A DNA stretch of 64,000 nucleotides, from the NCBI GenBank assembly GCA_965197375.1, contig CBDAMZ010000010.1, forward strand, positions 124,001 to 188,000, written 5' to 3'. Both the position numbers and the translations under genes were made by a program. Shown here one piece after another: positions 53,472 to 61,050 of the stretch (the stretch's first letter is position 1; every line of letters starts with the position of its first letter). The stretch comes from CBDAMZ01 sp965197375 (lineage in GTDB: Bacteria; Acidobacteriota; Vicinamibacteria; Vicinamibacterales; UBA8438). The notes under the pieces were generated by a model, which was not told the origin of the DNA, searched no databases, and was given only the letters and a program-made list of their open reading frames with translations.

Positions 53472-54617
53472 ATGTCGTCGCGCGCCCAGTTGTCTGAGCT
53501 CGCCACCCTCTTCCTCCGCCTCGGCGTCACAGCGTTCGGCGGGCCGGCCGCGCACATCGCGATGATGCGAGACGAGGTCGTCGAACGGCACAAGTGGCTT
53601 ACAGACGCCGAGTTCCTCGATCTCCTCGCGGTAACCAACTTGATTCCCGGTCCCAACTCTAGTGAGATGGCGATTCATCTCGGCTACAAACGTGGCGGGC
53701 TGCCCGGGTTGGTACTCGCCGGCAGCTGTTTCATCCTTCCGGCGTCGCTCATCGTGCTGGCCATCGCCTGGGCTTATGCCCGCTATGGCCAGACGCCACA
53801 AGCCGTGTGGCTGATGTACGGTATCAGCCCAGTGATCATCGCCATCGTGGTACAGGCGGTGTGGAAGCTTGGGCGAACCGCGATTAAGGGCGTCCTCCCT
53901 GCTCTCGTGGGGGTCTTGGTCGTCGGCCTGTCGCTGGTCGGTGTGAACGAGCTGGTGTTGCTAGCAGGCGGTGGACTCGCGATGCTTGCCATGACTGTTG
54001 GTCGACCCAAAGCAGTGACAACCTTCATCGCCGCGACGGCTGCGGCGGCATCACTAAATGCCGCTGGCGCGGCCGCCGGGACCGTGGTTCCGATCACACT
54101 GACCCGTCTAACTCTCTTCTTCTTGAAGGTGGGCTCGGTCCTATTCGGTAGCGGCTACGTGCTCCTAGCGTTTCTGCGCGCCGACCTAACGGAACGGTTA
54201 GGCTGGCTAACCGATCAACAGTTAATCGATGCCATCACCGTTGGCCAGGTCACGCCCGGACCGGTTCTCACCACGGCAACGTTCATCGGCTATCTGCTCG
54301 GCGGATGGGCTGGTTCGGTGCTCGCCACTGTGGGAATCTTCGCGCCTGGGTTCCTCTTCGTCGCCGTAACACAGCCGATAATCCCGAAAGTTCGCGCGTC
54401 GGTGGTCATGAGCGGGCTGCTCGACGGCATGGTGGTCGCGTCGCTCGGCCTGATGGTGGCGGTCACCTGGCAACTCGGGCGGTCAGCAATTGTGGACGTC
54501 CCGACACTCGTCCTGGCCGTCGCATCGGCAGTGGTCCTGTTGGCGCATCGGGTAAACTCGACCTGGTTGATCCTCGGTGGAGCAATGGTCGGTTGGTTGC
54601 TTCAAGGGGGAAGTTAG
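53472..54617 (+). CDS. chrA: Chromate transporter ChrA (two CHR domains)
   Basis: 381 residues forming two homologous six-helix-like halves. Each half has the CHR signature: FLRLGVTAFGGPAAHIAMM and TNLIPGPNSSEMAIHLGY in the first, FFLKVGSVLFGSGYVLLAFL and VGQVTPGPVLTTATFIGY in the second. The protein exports chromate using the proton gradient; many chromosomal homologues may move other anions. It starts about 260 bases after the IS3 element. No chrB regulator is nearby. Confidence 0.92.
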   Translation: MSSRAQLSELATLFLRLGVTAFGGPAAHIAMMRDEVVERHKWLTDAEFLDLLAVTNLIPGPNSSEMAIHLGYKRGGLPGLVLAGSCFILPASLIVLAIAWAYARYGQTPQAVWLMYGISPVIIAIVVQAVWKLGRTAIKGVLPALVGVLVVGLSLVGVNELVLLAGGGLAMLAMTVGRPKAVTTFIAATAAAASLNAAGAAAGTVVPITLTRLTLFFLKVGSVLFGSGYVLLAFLRADLTERLGWLTDQQLIDAITVGQVTPGPVLTTATFIGYLLGGWAGSVLATVGIFAPGFLFVAVTQPIIPKVRASVVMSGLLDGMVVASLGLMVAVTWQLGRSAIVDVPTLVLAVASAVVLLAHRVNSTWLILGGAMVGWLLQGGS

Positions 54618-54755
54618 CTAGTAGCTACAGGCGCAAGCACGTTGAGTGTGTCTGATGCCGGGCGCCTGGCGCGACAAAACCGGGCTTAGCGCTACAATGA
54701 GTACGCGATCGCTGGCGCCAACACCTCGGAGCCGACAGGCGAAGGTCTACCCTCA

Positions 54756-55664
54756 ATGCCCGTCTACGAATTCCGATGTCGCACCTGGATGTGTACACGC
54801 ATTGTCTCGGCCACTTTGACGCTCCTGGCCTCTCCTGGAGTTACGACGGCCCAAGACAACCTGCTGGTCGCGCCTGGTACCACGGTCGAGCGCATCGCAT
54901 CCGGCTTCGGTTTCCTTGAAGGACCGGCAGTGGACCCGAACGGCAAGTTATTTTTCACCGACATACCTAATGGACGGATCTATCAATGGTCACCCCAAGA
55001 TGGGGTCACCGTCTTCCGCGAGCGGTCCGGTCGAGCGAATGGGCTACGCTTCGACTCAGACGGCAACCTGCTCGTCTGTGAAATGGGCAATCGGCGGGTC
55101 ACGGCCCTGGACCCGCGCGGTGTCGTCACCGTGCTCGCCGACCAGATCGAAGGGCGTCGTTTTAACAGCCCTAACGACCTTTGGATCGACACGAAGGGGG
55201 GCATTTATTTCAGTGACCCTCGCTACGGACCGACCGACGACCAGGAGATCCCCGGGTACCACGTGTACTACATCTCTCCGGACCGCGAGGTGATCCTACA
55301 GGTTACGCGTGACCTGGTTCGTCCGAACGGCATCATAGGAACACCGGACGGGAACCGCGTGTACATCGCCGATCATGGCGCCGGGCGAACCTATGTTTAT
55401 ACGCCGAACCCAGATGGAACCCTCGACGACAAACGCCTGTTTGTCGCACAGGGCGCCGACGGTATGACAATGGACGAGCAAGGCAACGTCTATCTGACAG
55501 GCCAGGACGTAACGATCTACAATCCCGAGGGCAGGCCGATTGGGTCGATCGCCACGCCGGAGGCTCCCGCTAACCTGACGTTTGGAGGAGTTGAGGGCAG
55601 GACGCTGTTCATCGCCGCGCGGACGTCACTCTACGCGGTCGAGATGACCGTCACCGGGCAGTAA
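54756..55664 (+). CDS. Exported SMP-30/gluconolactonase-like protein
   Basis: 302 residues. The six-bladed beta-propeller repeats are visible (FLEGPAVDPNGKLFFTDIPNGRIYQW, RANGLRFDSDGNLLVCE, FNSPNDLWIDTKGGIYFSDPRYG, VRPNGIIGTPDGNRVYIADHG). The Asn/Asp calcium ligands of lactonases (SPNDL, RPNGI) are present. A hydrophobic leader (RIVSATLTLLASPGVTTAQ) points to export. The first residues MPVYEFRC look like a FmdB zinc-ribbon start, but no second CxxC follows, so ATG 54789 (MCTRIVSA) may be the true start. It probably hydrolyses a sugar lactone. Confidence 0.82.
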   Translation: MPVYEFRCRTWMCTRIVSATLTLLASPGVTTAQDNLLVAPGTTVERIASGFGFLEGPAVDPNGKLFFTDIPNGRIYQWSPQDGVTVFRERSGRANGLRFDSDGNLLVCEMGNRRVTALDPRGVVTVLADQIEGRRFNSPNDLWIDTKGGIYFSDPRYGPTDDQEIPGYHVYYISPDREVILQVTRDLVRPNGIIGTPDGNRVYIADHGAGRTYVYTPNPDGTLDDKRLFVAQGADGMTMDEQGNVYLTGQDVTIYNPEGRPIGSIATPEAPANLTFGGVEGRTLFIAARTSLYAVEMTVTGQ

Positions 55665-55700
55665 GGCCGCATGCAAGGGTAACGGCGACCGCTACTAACC

Positions 55701-55895
55701 ATGAGCCGAGACAAGCTGTGCGTGTACTGCCGGGAGAGCTCGGTCGACCCGCCTTGGCGTCCGTTCTGCAGCGAGCGGTGCAAGCTACTCGACCTACGCA
55801 ACTGGGTGGACGGGCGTTACCGCCTCCCGGGAAGATCTACGTCGTCTCTAGATGAATCGGATCGAGAAAACAGCGACAATTGGCCGGGAAACTAA
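55701..55895 (+). CDS. yacG: DNA gyrase inhibitor/zinc protein YacG
   Basis: 64 residues with the four-cysteine zinc site C-x2-C (LCVYCRE) and C-x3-C (FCSERCKLLDLRNW), followed by the family's GRYRLPG. YacG binds GyrB and blocks DNA binding in E. coli. It is 36 bases downstream of the lactonase gene. Confidence 0.9.
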   Translation: MSRDKLCVYCRESSVDPPWRPFCSERCKLLDLRNWVDGRYRLPGRSTSSLDESDRENSDNWPGN

Positions 55896-56013
55896 TCTAT
55901 GGCAAGGCGGGAGAGCACAGCACCTAGAATTTTTACCCAGCTGATACGTAGTATGTCGCAGGATGCAGCGGTGGCCGAACGTAGTCGTATTTAATGAACC
56001 ACTCAGGACACGA

Positions 56014-57309
56014 ATGAGCATGCATGACACGCTGACGATTACCGACAATCGAACCGGCAAACAGTACGAGCTCCCGATCACGGACGGCACGATCCGAGCC
56101 GTCGATCTTCGTCAAATTAAGGTCGAACCTGGCGAGTTCGGAATGATGTCGTACGACCCAGCTTTCCTGAACACCGCCGCCTGCCGGAGCCGCATCACAT
56201 TCATCGACGGCGATAAGGGTGTCTTGCTGTACCGGGGTTATCCGATCGAGCAGCTTGCCGAGCGCAGCACATTCGTTGAAACGGCGTACGTACTGCTAAA
56301 CGGCGAACTTCCCACGAAGGTACAGCTCGACGCGTGGACCACCGAGCTGAAACTCCATACGATGTTACACGAGAACATTAAGGAGTTTATGAATGGCTTT
56401 CAATACGATGCCCACCCGATGGGCATCTTCCTAAGTACGGTCGGCGCACTGTCAACCTTTTACCCGGACGCGAAGCGGATCTTTGATGACCAGTTACGAC
56501 GTGCTCAGATCGCGCGCCTCATTGCGAAGGTTCCAAGCATCGCGGCCTATGCCTACCGTCACAGTGTCGGCGAACCGTACGTCTACCCAGATAACGATTT
56601 GAGTTTTGTCGGAAACTTCCTAAGCATGCTCCGTAAACGCGTCGAGCCGCGCTACAAGCCCAATCCGGTGCTCGAGCGCGCGCTAGACGTGCTGTTCATC
56701 CTGCATGCGGACCATGAGCAAAACTGCAGCACGAGCGCCATGCGGAGCATCGGTAGCTCGCAGACCGACCCATTCGCGGCGCTGGCCGGCTCGGCGGCGG
56801 CCCTGTACGGGCCGCTACACGGGGGCGCCAACGAAGCGGTGCTGCGAATGCTGAACGAGATTGGCACAGTCGACAACGTTCCAAATTTCATCAAGCATGT
56901 TAAGGACGATCAGGGGCGCCTGATGGGCTTCGGGCATCGCGTCTACAAGGCGTACGACCCGCGCGCGAAGGTAATCAAGGAGACCGCGTACCGCGTGTTC
57001 GAGGTCACCGGTAAGAATCCCCTGCTCGATATCGCGCTTGAGCTGGAACGTATTGCGCTCCAAGACGAGTACTTCGTAAGCCGCCGGCTCTACCCGAATG
57101 TCGACTTCTATTCTGGCCTCATCTACCAAGCGATGGGATTCGAACCCGGCATGTTTCCCGTCCTGTTCGCCATCGGCCGGACCGCGGGGTGGATCGCGCA
57201 GTGGGAAGAAATGCTGAAGGACTCAGAGCAGAAGATCGCGCGGCCGCGGCAAGTGTATATCGGTGAGGGACAACGAGACTACGTGGTGATTAACGAACGC
57301 AAATCGTAG
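56014..57309 (+). CDS. gltA: Citrate synthase
   Basis: 431 residues from ATG 56014 (MSMHDTLTITDNRTGK). A longer frame from 55963 adds a non-conserved leader. Type II features are present: LYRGYPIEQLAE, HADHEQNCSTSAMRSIGSS, GPLHGGANEAV (catalytic His) and GFGHRVYKAYDPRA (second His), with the final Asp in the VDFYSGLIYQAMG region. It condenses oxaloacetate and acetyl-CoA at the entry of the TCA cycle. Monocistronic. Confidence 0.97.
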   Translation: MSMHDTLTITDNRTGKQYELPITDGTIRAVDLRQIKVEPGEFGMMSYDPAFLNTAACRSRITFIDGDKGVLLYRGYPIEQLAERSTFVETAYVLLNGELPTKVQLDAWTTELKLHTMLHENIKEFMNGFQYDAHPMGIFLSTVGALSTFYPDAKRIFDDQLRRAQIARLIAKVPSIAAYAYRHSVGEPYVYPDNDLSFVGNFLSMLRKRVEPRYKPNPVLERALDVLFILHADHEQNCSTSAMRSIGSSQTDPFAALAGSAAALYGPLHGGANEAVLRMLNEIGTVDNVPNFIKHVKDDQGRLMGFGHRVYKAYDPRAKVIKETAYRVFEVTGKNPLLDIALELERIALQDEYFVSRRLYPNVDFYSGLIYQAMGFEPGMFPVLFAIGRTAGWIAQWEEMLKDSEQKIARPRQVYIGEGQRDYVVINERKS

Positions 57310-57353
57310 TATCTCAATCCAGCGCCTCCCCTTAGTAGAAGCGACACGACCGG

Positions 57354-57629
57354 TCACCGCGAGAGCCACAGGCGCCATGCAAGCAGCGCTCCGGCCACAC
57401 CAAGCATCGCCCAGACGAGGGCCGGCGGTGCTTCGCCGCCCCTCATCTGAGTCATAAAGAACCCGACGACGAGGATGAAGGCCAACCCGAGGAGCAGGGA
57501 CACGAGCCGGCGGGGCGCAGTCCTGTCCGGCTCCACCAGCTGCCGAGCCGGCTCGCTTGTCGCCGTGCCACACCGATAGCAGATTAGTGCCTCGCCGGCG
57601 ATTTCTGTGCTGCAGTTTTTGCAGATCAT
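57354..57629 (-). CDS. Zinc-ribbon membrane protein
   Basis: 91 residues from ATG 57629 (MICKNCSTEIAGEALICYRCG). A four-cysteine ribbon (C-x2-C ... C-x2-C) precedes two membrane helices (LVSLLLGLAFILVVGFFMTQM and LVWAMLGVAGALLAWRLW). This is a common architecture of unknown role. It follows the caspase-like gene within about 32 bases, so they are probably co-transcribed. Confidence 0.65.
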   Translation of the reverse strand: MICKNCSTEIAGEALICYRCGTATSEPARQLVEPDRTAPRRLVSLLLGLAFILVVGFFMTQMRGGEAPPALVWAMLGVAGALLAWRLWLSR

Positions 57630-57661
57630 CGGTGCTCGTCCAGGCGCCACCACGAAGATAG

Positions 57662-58642
57662 TTAGTTGGAACCGGTCCGGCGGCGAAGCTCGCGCGACAC
57701 CCGCGCGAGGTGAATCAGTAGTCGTTCGAGCTCGTTCATGTAGCGCCCGTGATCCATCGTGTCCTTCTGAGCCTTGAGGTCCGTGACACGCTCCTCCAAC
57801 TCTGCGCGGCGACTCACGAGCGGTGCGAGCGAAGGATCAGTCACTACCGACGGCACGTCAACACCGGCGCCGACATAGAGGCGCGCGGCAAGCGCGCCAT
57901 CCGGGCCAGGCTGATCCGCCTCTTTTCCGGTGCTATCACCGGTATCCTCGAGGATCGCCCGCTCCGTAGCGAGCCGTCCTTGTTGTCGATACCATCGGCG
58001 CACCTCGGCGCTGGCGAATGCGAAGGCTTCCCAGACCGACACACGACCGTTCTTGTCGCTGTCGCTGGCAGGATCGGTGAACGCCTCCACGAAAAACTCG
58101 GGGAAGACCGTGACATATCGCTGGACCGAGGAGTCGGTCGCGGTAATGACAACCCGTCCTTCGCCCGCAAGCCGACGCACAAACGGAAAGCTTGCGGCCG
58201 TGGTGTTAACGAACACAATACGTCCGGGCAGCGTGTCTAACAGCGCGTCCCATTCCACAGCCTCAAGATCCGGGCCGACGAGATTAAACTTCGCGCCGAC
58301 CCCATCGTAGGTGCCATGACCGAAGAGTACGACCCACAGCACCGAACCGATCGTCATCTTCCGCCGTAGCTCCTCAACTGCCTGGCGCACTCCCTCACGG
58401 GAGGCACGGCCGACTCCCGGACCCGGCGTCTCCGCCAGGACGATGAGATGCTCGTCACGGAACTCCGCCTGATCGCGAAGCACCGACATCAGAACAGATC
58501 GCCACCGCTCATAATGCTCGGCGTACTGCAAACCGCCTGAAGCACCTGACACGATGAGGGTGAAGTAGTCGTCGGCTCGTACGGCACTAGGAGCCGCCAT
58601 TACTATGGCGGTCATTGCCACGAGAACCACGCGTGGTCGCAT
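57662..58642 (-). CDS. Exported caspase-like (C13/C14-type) protein without catalytic cysteine, with EF-hand
   Basis: 326 residues with a signal peptide (VVLVAMTAIVMAAPSAVRA). The caspase-haemoglobinase fold is suggested by YFTLIVSGASGG, LWVVLFGHGTYDG (H109) and RIVFVNTTAASFPF. The last should hold the catalytic cysteine but reads T-A-A-S. An EF-hand loop DSDKNGRVSVWE (194-205) follows, then a C-terminal coiled coil (ELEERVTDLKAQKDTMDHGRYMNELERLLIHL). It may be a non-catalytic scaffold, or may use another nucleophile. It is upstream of the zinc-ribbon gene and downstream of the VWA gene. Confidence 0.6.
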   Translation of the reverse strand: MRPRVVLVAMTAIVMAAPSAVRADDYFTLIVSGASGGLQYAEHYERWRSVLMSVLRDQAEFRDEHLIVLAETPGPGVGRASREGVRQAVEELRRKMTIGSVLWVVLFGHGTYDGVGAKFNLVGPDLEAVEWDALLDTLPGRIVFVNTTAASFPFVRRLAGEGRVVITATDSSVQRYVTVFPEFFVEAFTDPASDSDKNGRVSVWEAFAFASAEVRRWYRQQGRLATERAILEDTGDSTGKEADQPGPDGALAARLYVGAGVDVPSVVTDPSLAPLVSRRAELEERVTDLKAQKDTMDHGRYMNELERLLIHLARVSRELRRRTGSN

Positions 58643-58788
58643 CCGACCGTTCCCTTTCCCTTTAGAGCTCGCTTTACATCGAGCGGCGGCGCGACGTGCG
58701 TACCTGGATTGTGGAAGAAACCGTCCGTGGGAACGAGGCGAAGCTCGACGCGCGTGTTGCGCGAAGGCGGCTAGTCACGCCTCTACCA

Positions 58789-61005
58789 TTACTTCATTCC
58801 CCAGGCGTGCCTAAGGAACCATTCGCCGCTCAGTAGGACGACCACCAGCAAGAACATCCAGACGTTTCGCCAGAGGTTATGGATAACCGGGGGCACCTGG
58901 TCCGACGCGTCAGCCAACACCAGTTCGCGGAGTTGTGACACGTCGTCTGGCAAAAGATAGCGACCACCGCTAGCCGTAGCGGTCCGACGGAGCACCTCGT
59001 CATTTAACCAAGGATCGGCTAGCTCGACGTCCGCTCCGCCAACCAGCAACCACTCACTGGCCTCGCCTACCCGGGTGCCCCCGCGCTCAACGACCGCCTC
59101 AAACCGATACACCCCAGGCTCCGCGGGGCGAATTTCCGCCGTGTACAGACCCGTGGCACCGTCGACGAGCGCTGGCCGTACTTCTTGCTCGTCACCACCC
59201 GGTCCAGTCACCACAACGACCGGCTCGGCATCAATTAGCGGCTGGTACACCGCGTCCCGTACCCGGACGTCCAGCCGAACGGTTTCGCCAGGCACGGCGG
59301 CACCGCTAGCAGTCACGGTGACCGGATCGGGTGCGCTAGCCGTCAACCACGACGCAACCTGTCCCCAGAACGTCTCGTAGGTGCGATCGTCCGCGGGTAG
59401 CATCATTCTCCAACGCCATGCTGCCAGGCCCGCAAAGACCATCGCACGACCGCTGCCGTACCGCTGGACGACGACGAGGGGGCGTGGCCCTGGCGACGAT
59501 TCCGCTTGGGTAACCGCCAGCACCGATGCACCGGGCTTGATATCGCCAACCGACACACTGCCGCCAAGCGCCGGCACCTGTGTCCACTTGGCACGTGTCT
59601 CCTCTGCCGTAGGTGCTAATTGCATCATTGGGTGAGAGACGCCGTCTGCCGTCAGCACCAATTTGTTCGATTCACCTCCAGGCTTGACGTAGTCGACAGG
59701 CCGCGACCGATCCACAAGCTCCACTGGCATTACGTACTCAAGCCCTGAACCTGACCAACCCCGACCGCGAAGTGTCGCCGGGCCCAGCATTAGCAATCCA
59801 CCGCCACGCTCGGCGACAAATTCGGCCGTCTGTGTCAGTTGATCGGGCCTAAAAAACTCCGCTTCAATATTGGCGAACACGACAGCGTCGTAACGGAACA
59901 GCGCCTTTCGGGTTAGCGGGTACCCCGTAGCGAGCGCCGCCGCGCGTTCGTAATCCCCCTGCACGTAGAACGTATACTCCCCCCGATCGTTCTGTCCTTT
60001 TCGGACGACCGCATCCAGCGTAATACCGCGGTCGGCCAGCCAGGCGCGCTTCAGGAAGCTATGTTCATACCCAGGTGCCCCTTCGATCAGCAAGATGCGT
60101 CTAGTACGTGTCGCGGGCCGAACCAGCACACTCCTGGTGTTGTTCTCGGTCACCAGTTCGTCAGCCTCCACCGGGATGTCAACCGTGTACAGCGTCGCCA
60201 TGCCTGGCCTCGGGGAGACGCGGAACACCTCTCGCATCGGCGACCCATCACCCGCCGGCGCGATGCGACGAACCTGGAGGAGGCGACCGGCCTCGAGCAA
60301 CCGAAGCTCTATCGGTCGGTCAGCAAAGCCATGGCTCACAACTGAGACACTGACATCGACGATCGATTCAGCGGCGGTGGCCTCACCTGCGGTGACACTG
60401 ATGACTTCACGGTCCTGACCGGGCCTGGCTACGCCGATCCCAATAGCGTACACGCGCATTGAACGCTCCGACGCGATTCTCGCGGCGTCGCTATTACCGG
60501 TCTCACCGCCATCAGAAATGACGACCACCCCAGCGACAGATCGCCCCTGGTAGCGTTCCCCCACCGCCTCGAGTGCACCGGCGAGATTGGTTCGGGTCGC
60601 ATCAGCCGCCACAGTTGCCAAGTTGGCTGGGCGAAGCTCGTCGCCGAACGTGAGCACGTCGACCTCAAAGTCCTCAGCCAGTTGCGGCACGAGTTGGTCG
60701 CGCACGAGAGCGACGGCCCGGCCGATTCTTGGCTCCCCCTCGAGATCCGCGATCCGCATGCTCCGCGATTGGTCGATCAAAATTGGAACAACGGTGTCGT
60801 GACGTGGCGCCGGCTCGGTCCGGACCGGCTCAAGGAGAAATAACAACACGAGCAACAGCGCCAACAGCCGCAGACCCGTCAGCACCGCGCGCTGCCAGTT
60901 CAACAGCGGCACGACTGGGCGCGCGTAGGCATGGTAAGCGACCAGCACAGCCGCCATAATCAGAAGCGCCAACGTCCACCATGGGACGGGGACCGCAAGA
61001 TACAT
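58789..61005 (-). CDS. Membrane-anchored VWA/glutamine-amidotransferase-like protein (BatA-like)
   Basis: 738 residues. Two N-terminal helices (residues 8-28 and 43-62) and one at the C-terminus (WRNVWMFLLVVVLLSGEWFL) frame a periplasmic body. The body has a VWA-like domain (VVPILIDQSRSMRIAD, VVVISDGGETG) and then a class I amidotransferase-like fold (RRILLIEGAPGYEHSFLKRAW ... GGGLLMLG). This pairing is typical of the aerotolerance-type operons with MoxR, DUF58 and DUF4175 genes. The MIDAS is partly degenerate (DQSRSM). The DUF4175-like gene lies 45 bases upstream. Confidence 0.72.
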   Translation of the reverse strand: MYLAVPVPWWTLALLIMAAVLVAYHAYARPVVPLLNWQRAVLTGLRLLALLLVLLFLLEPVRTEPAPRHDTVVPILIDQSRSMRIADLEGEPRIGRAVALVRDQLVPQLAEDFEVDVLTFGDELRPANLATVAADATRTNLAGALEAVGERYQGRSVAGVVVISDGGETGNSDAARIASERSMRVYAIGIGVARPGQDREVISVTAGEATAAESIVDVSVSVVSHGFADRPIELRLLEAGRLLQVRRIAPAGDGSPMREVFRVSPRPGMATLYTVDIPVEADELVTENNTRSVLVRPATRTRRILLIEGAPGYEHSFLKRAWLADRGITLDAVVRKGQNDRGEYTFYVQGDYERAAALATGYPLTRKALFRYDAVVFANIEAEFFRPDQLTQTAEFVAERGGGLLMLGPATLRGRGWSGSGLEYVMPVELVDRSRPVDYVKPGGESNKLVLTADGVSHPMMQLAPTAEETRAKWTQVPALGGSVSVGDIKPGASVLAVTQAESSPGPRPLVVVQRYGSGRAMVFAGLAAWRWRMMLPADDRTYETFWGQVASWLTASAPDPVTVTASGAAVPGETVRLDVRVRDAVYQPLIDAEPVVVVTGPGGDEQEVRPALVDGATGLYTAEIRPAEPGVYRFEAVVERGGTRVGEASEWLLVGGADVELADPWLNDEVLRRTATASGGRYLLPDDVSQLRELVLADASDQVPPVIHNLWRNVWMFLLVVVLLSGEWFLRHAWGMK

Positions 61006-61050
61006 GAAGAAATCAGATGGGGAAGCAGGGCATGATCACGCTGGTTTGCT

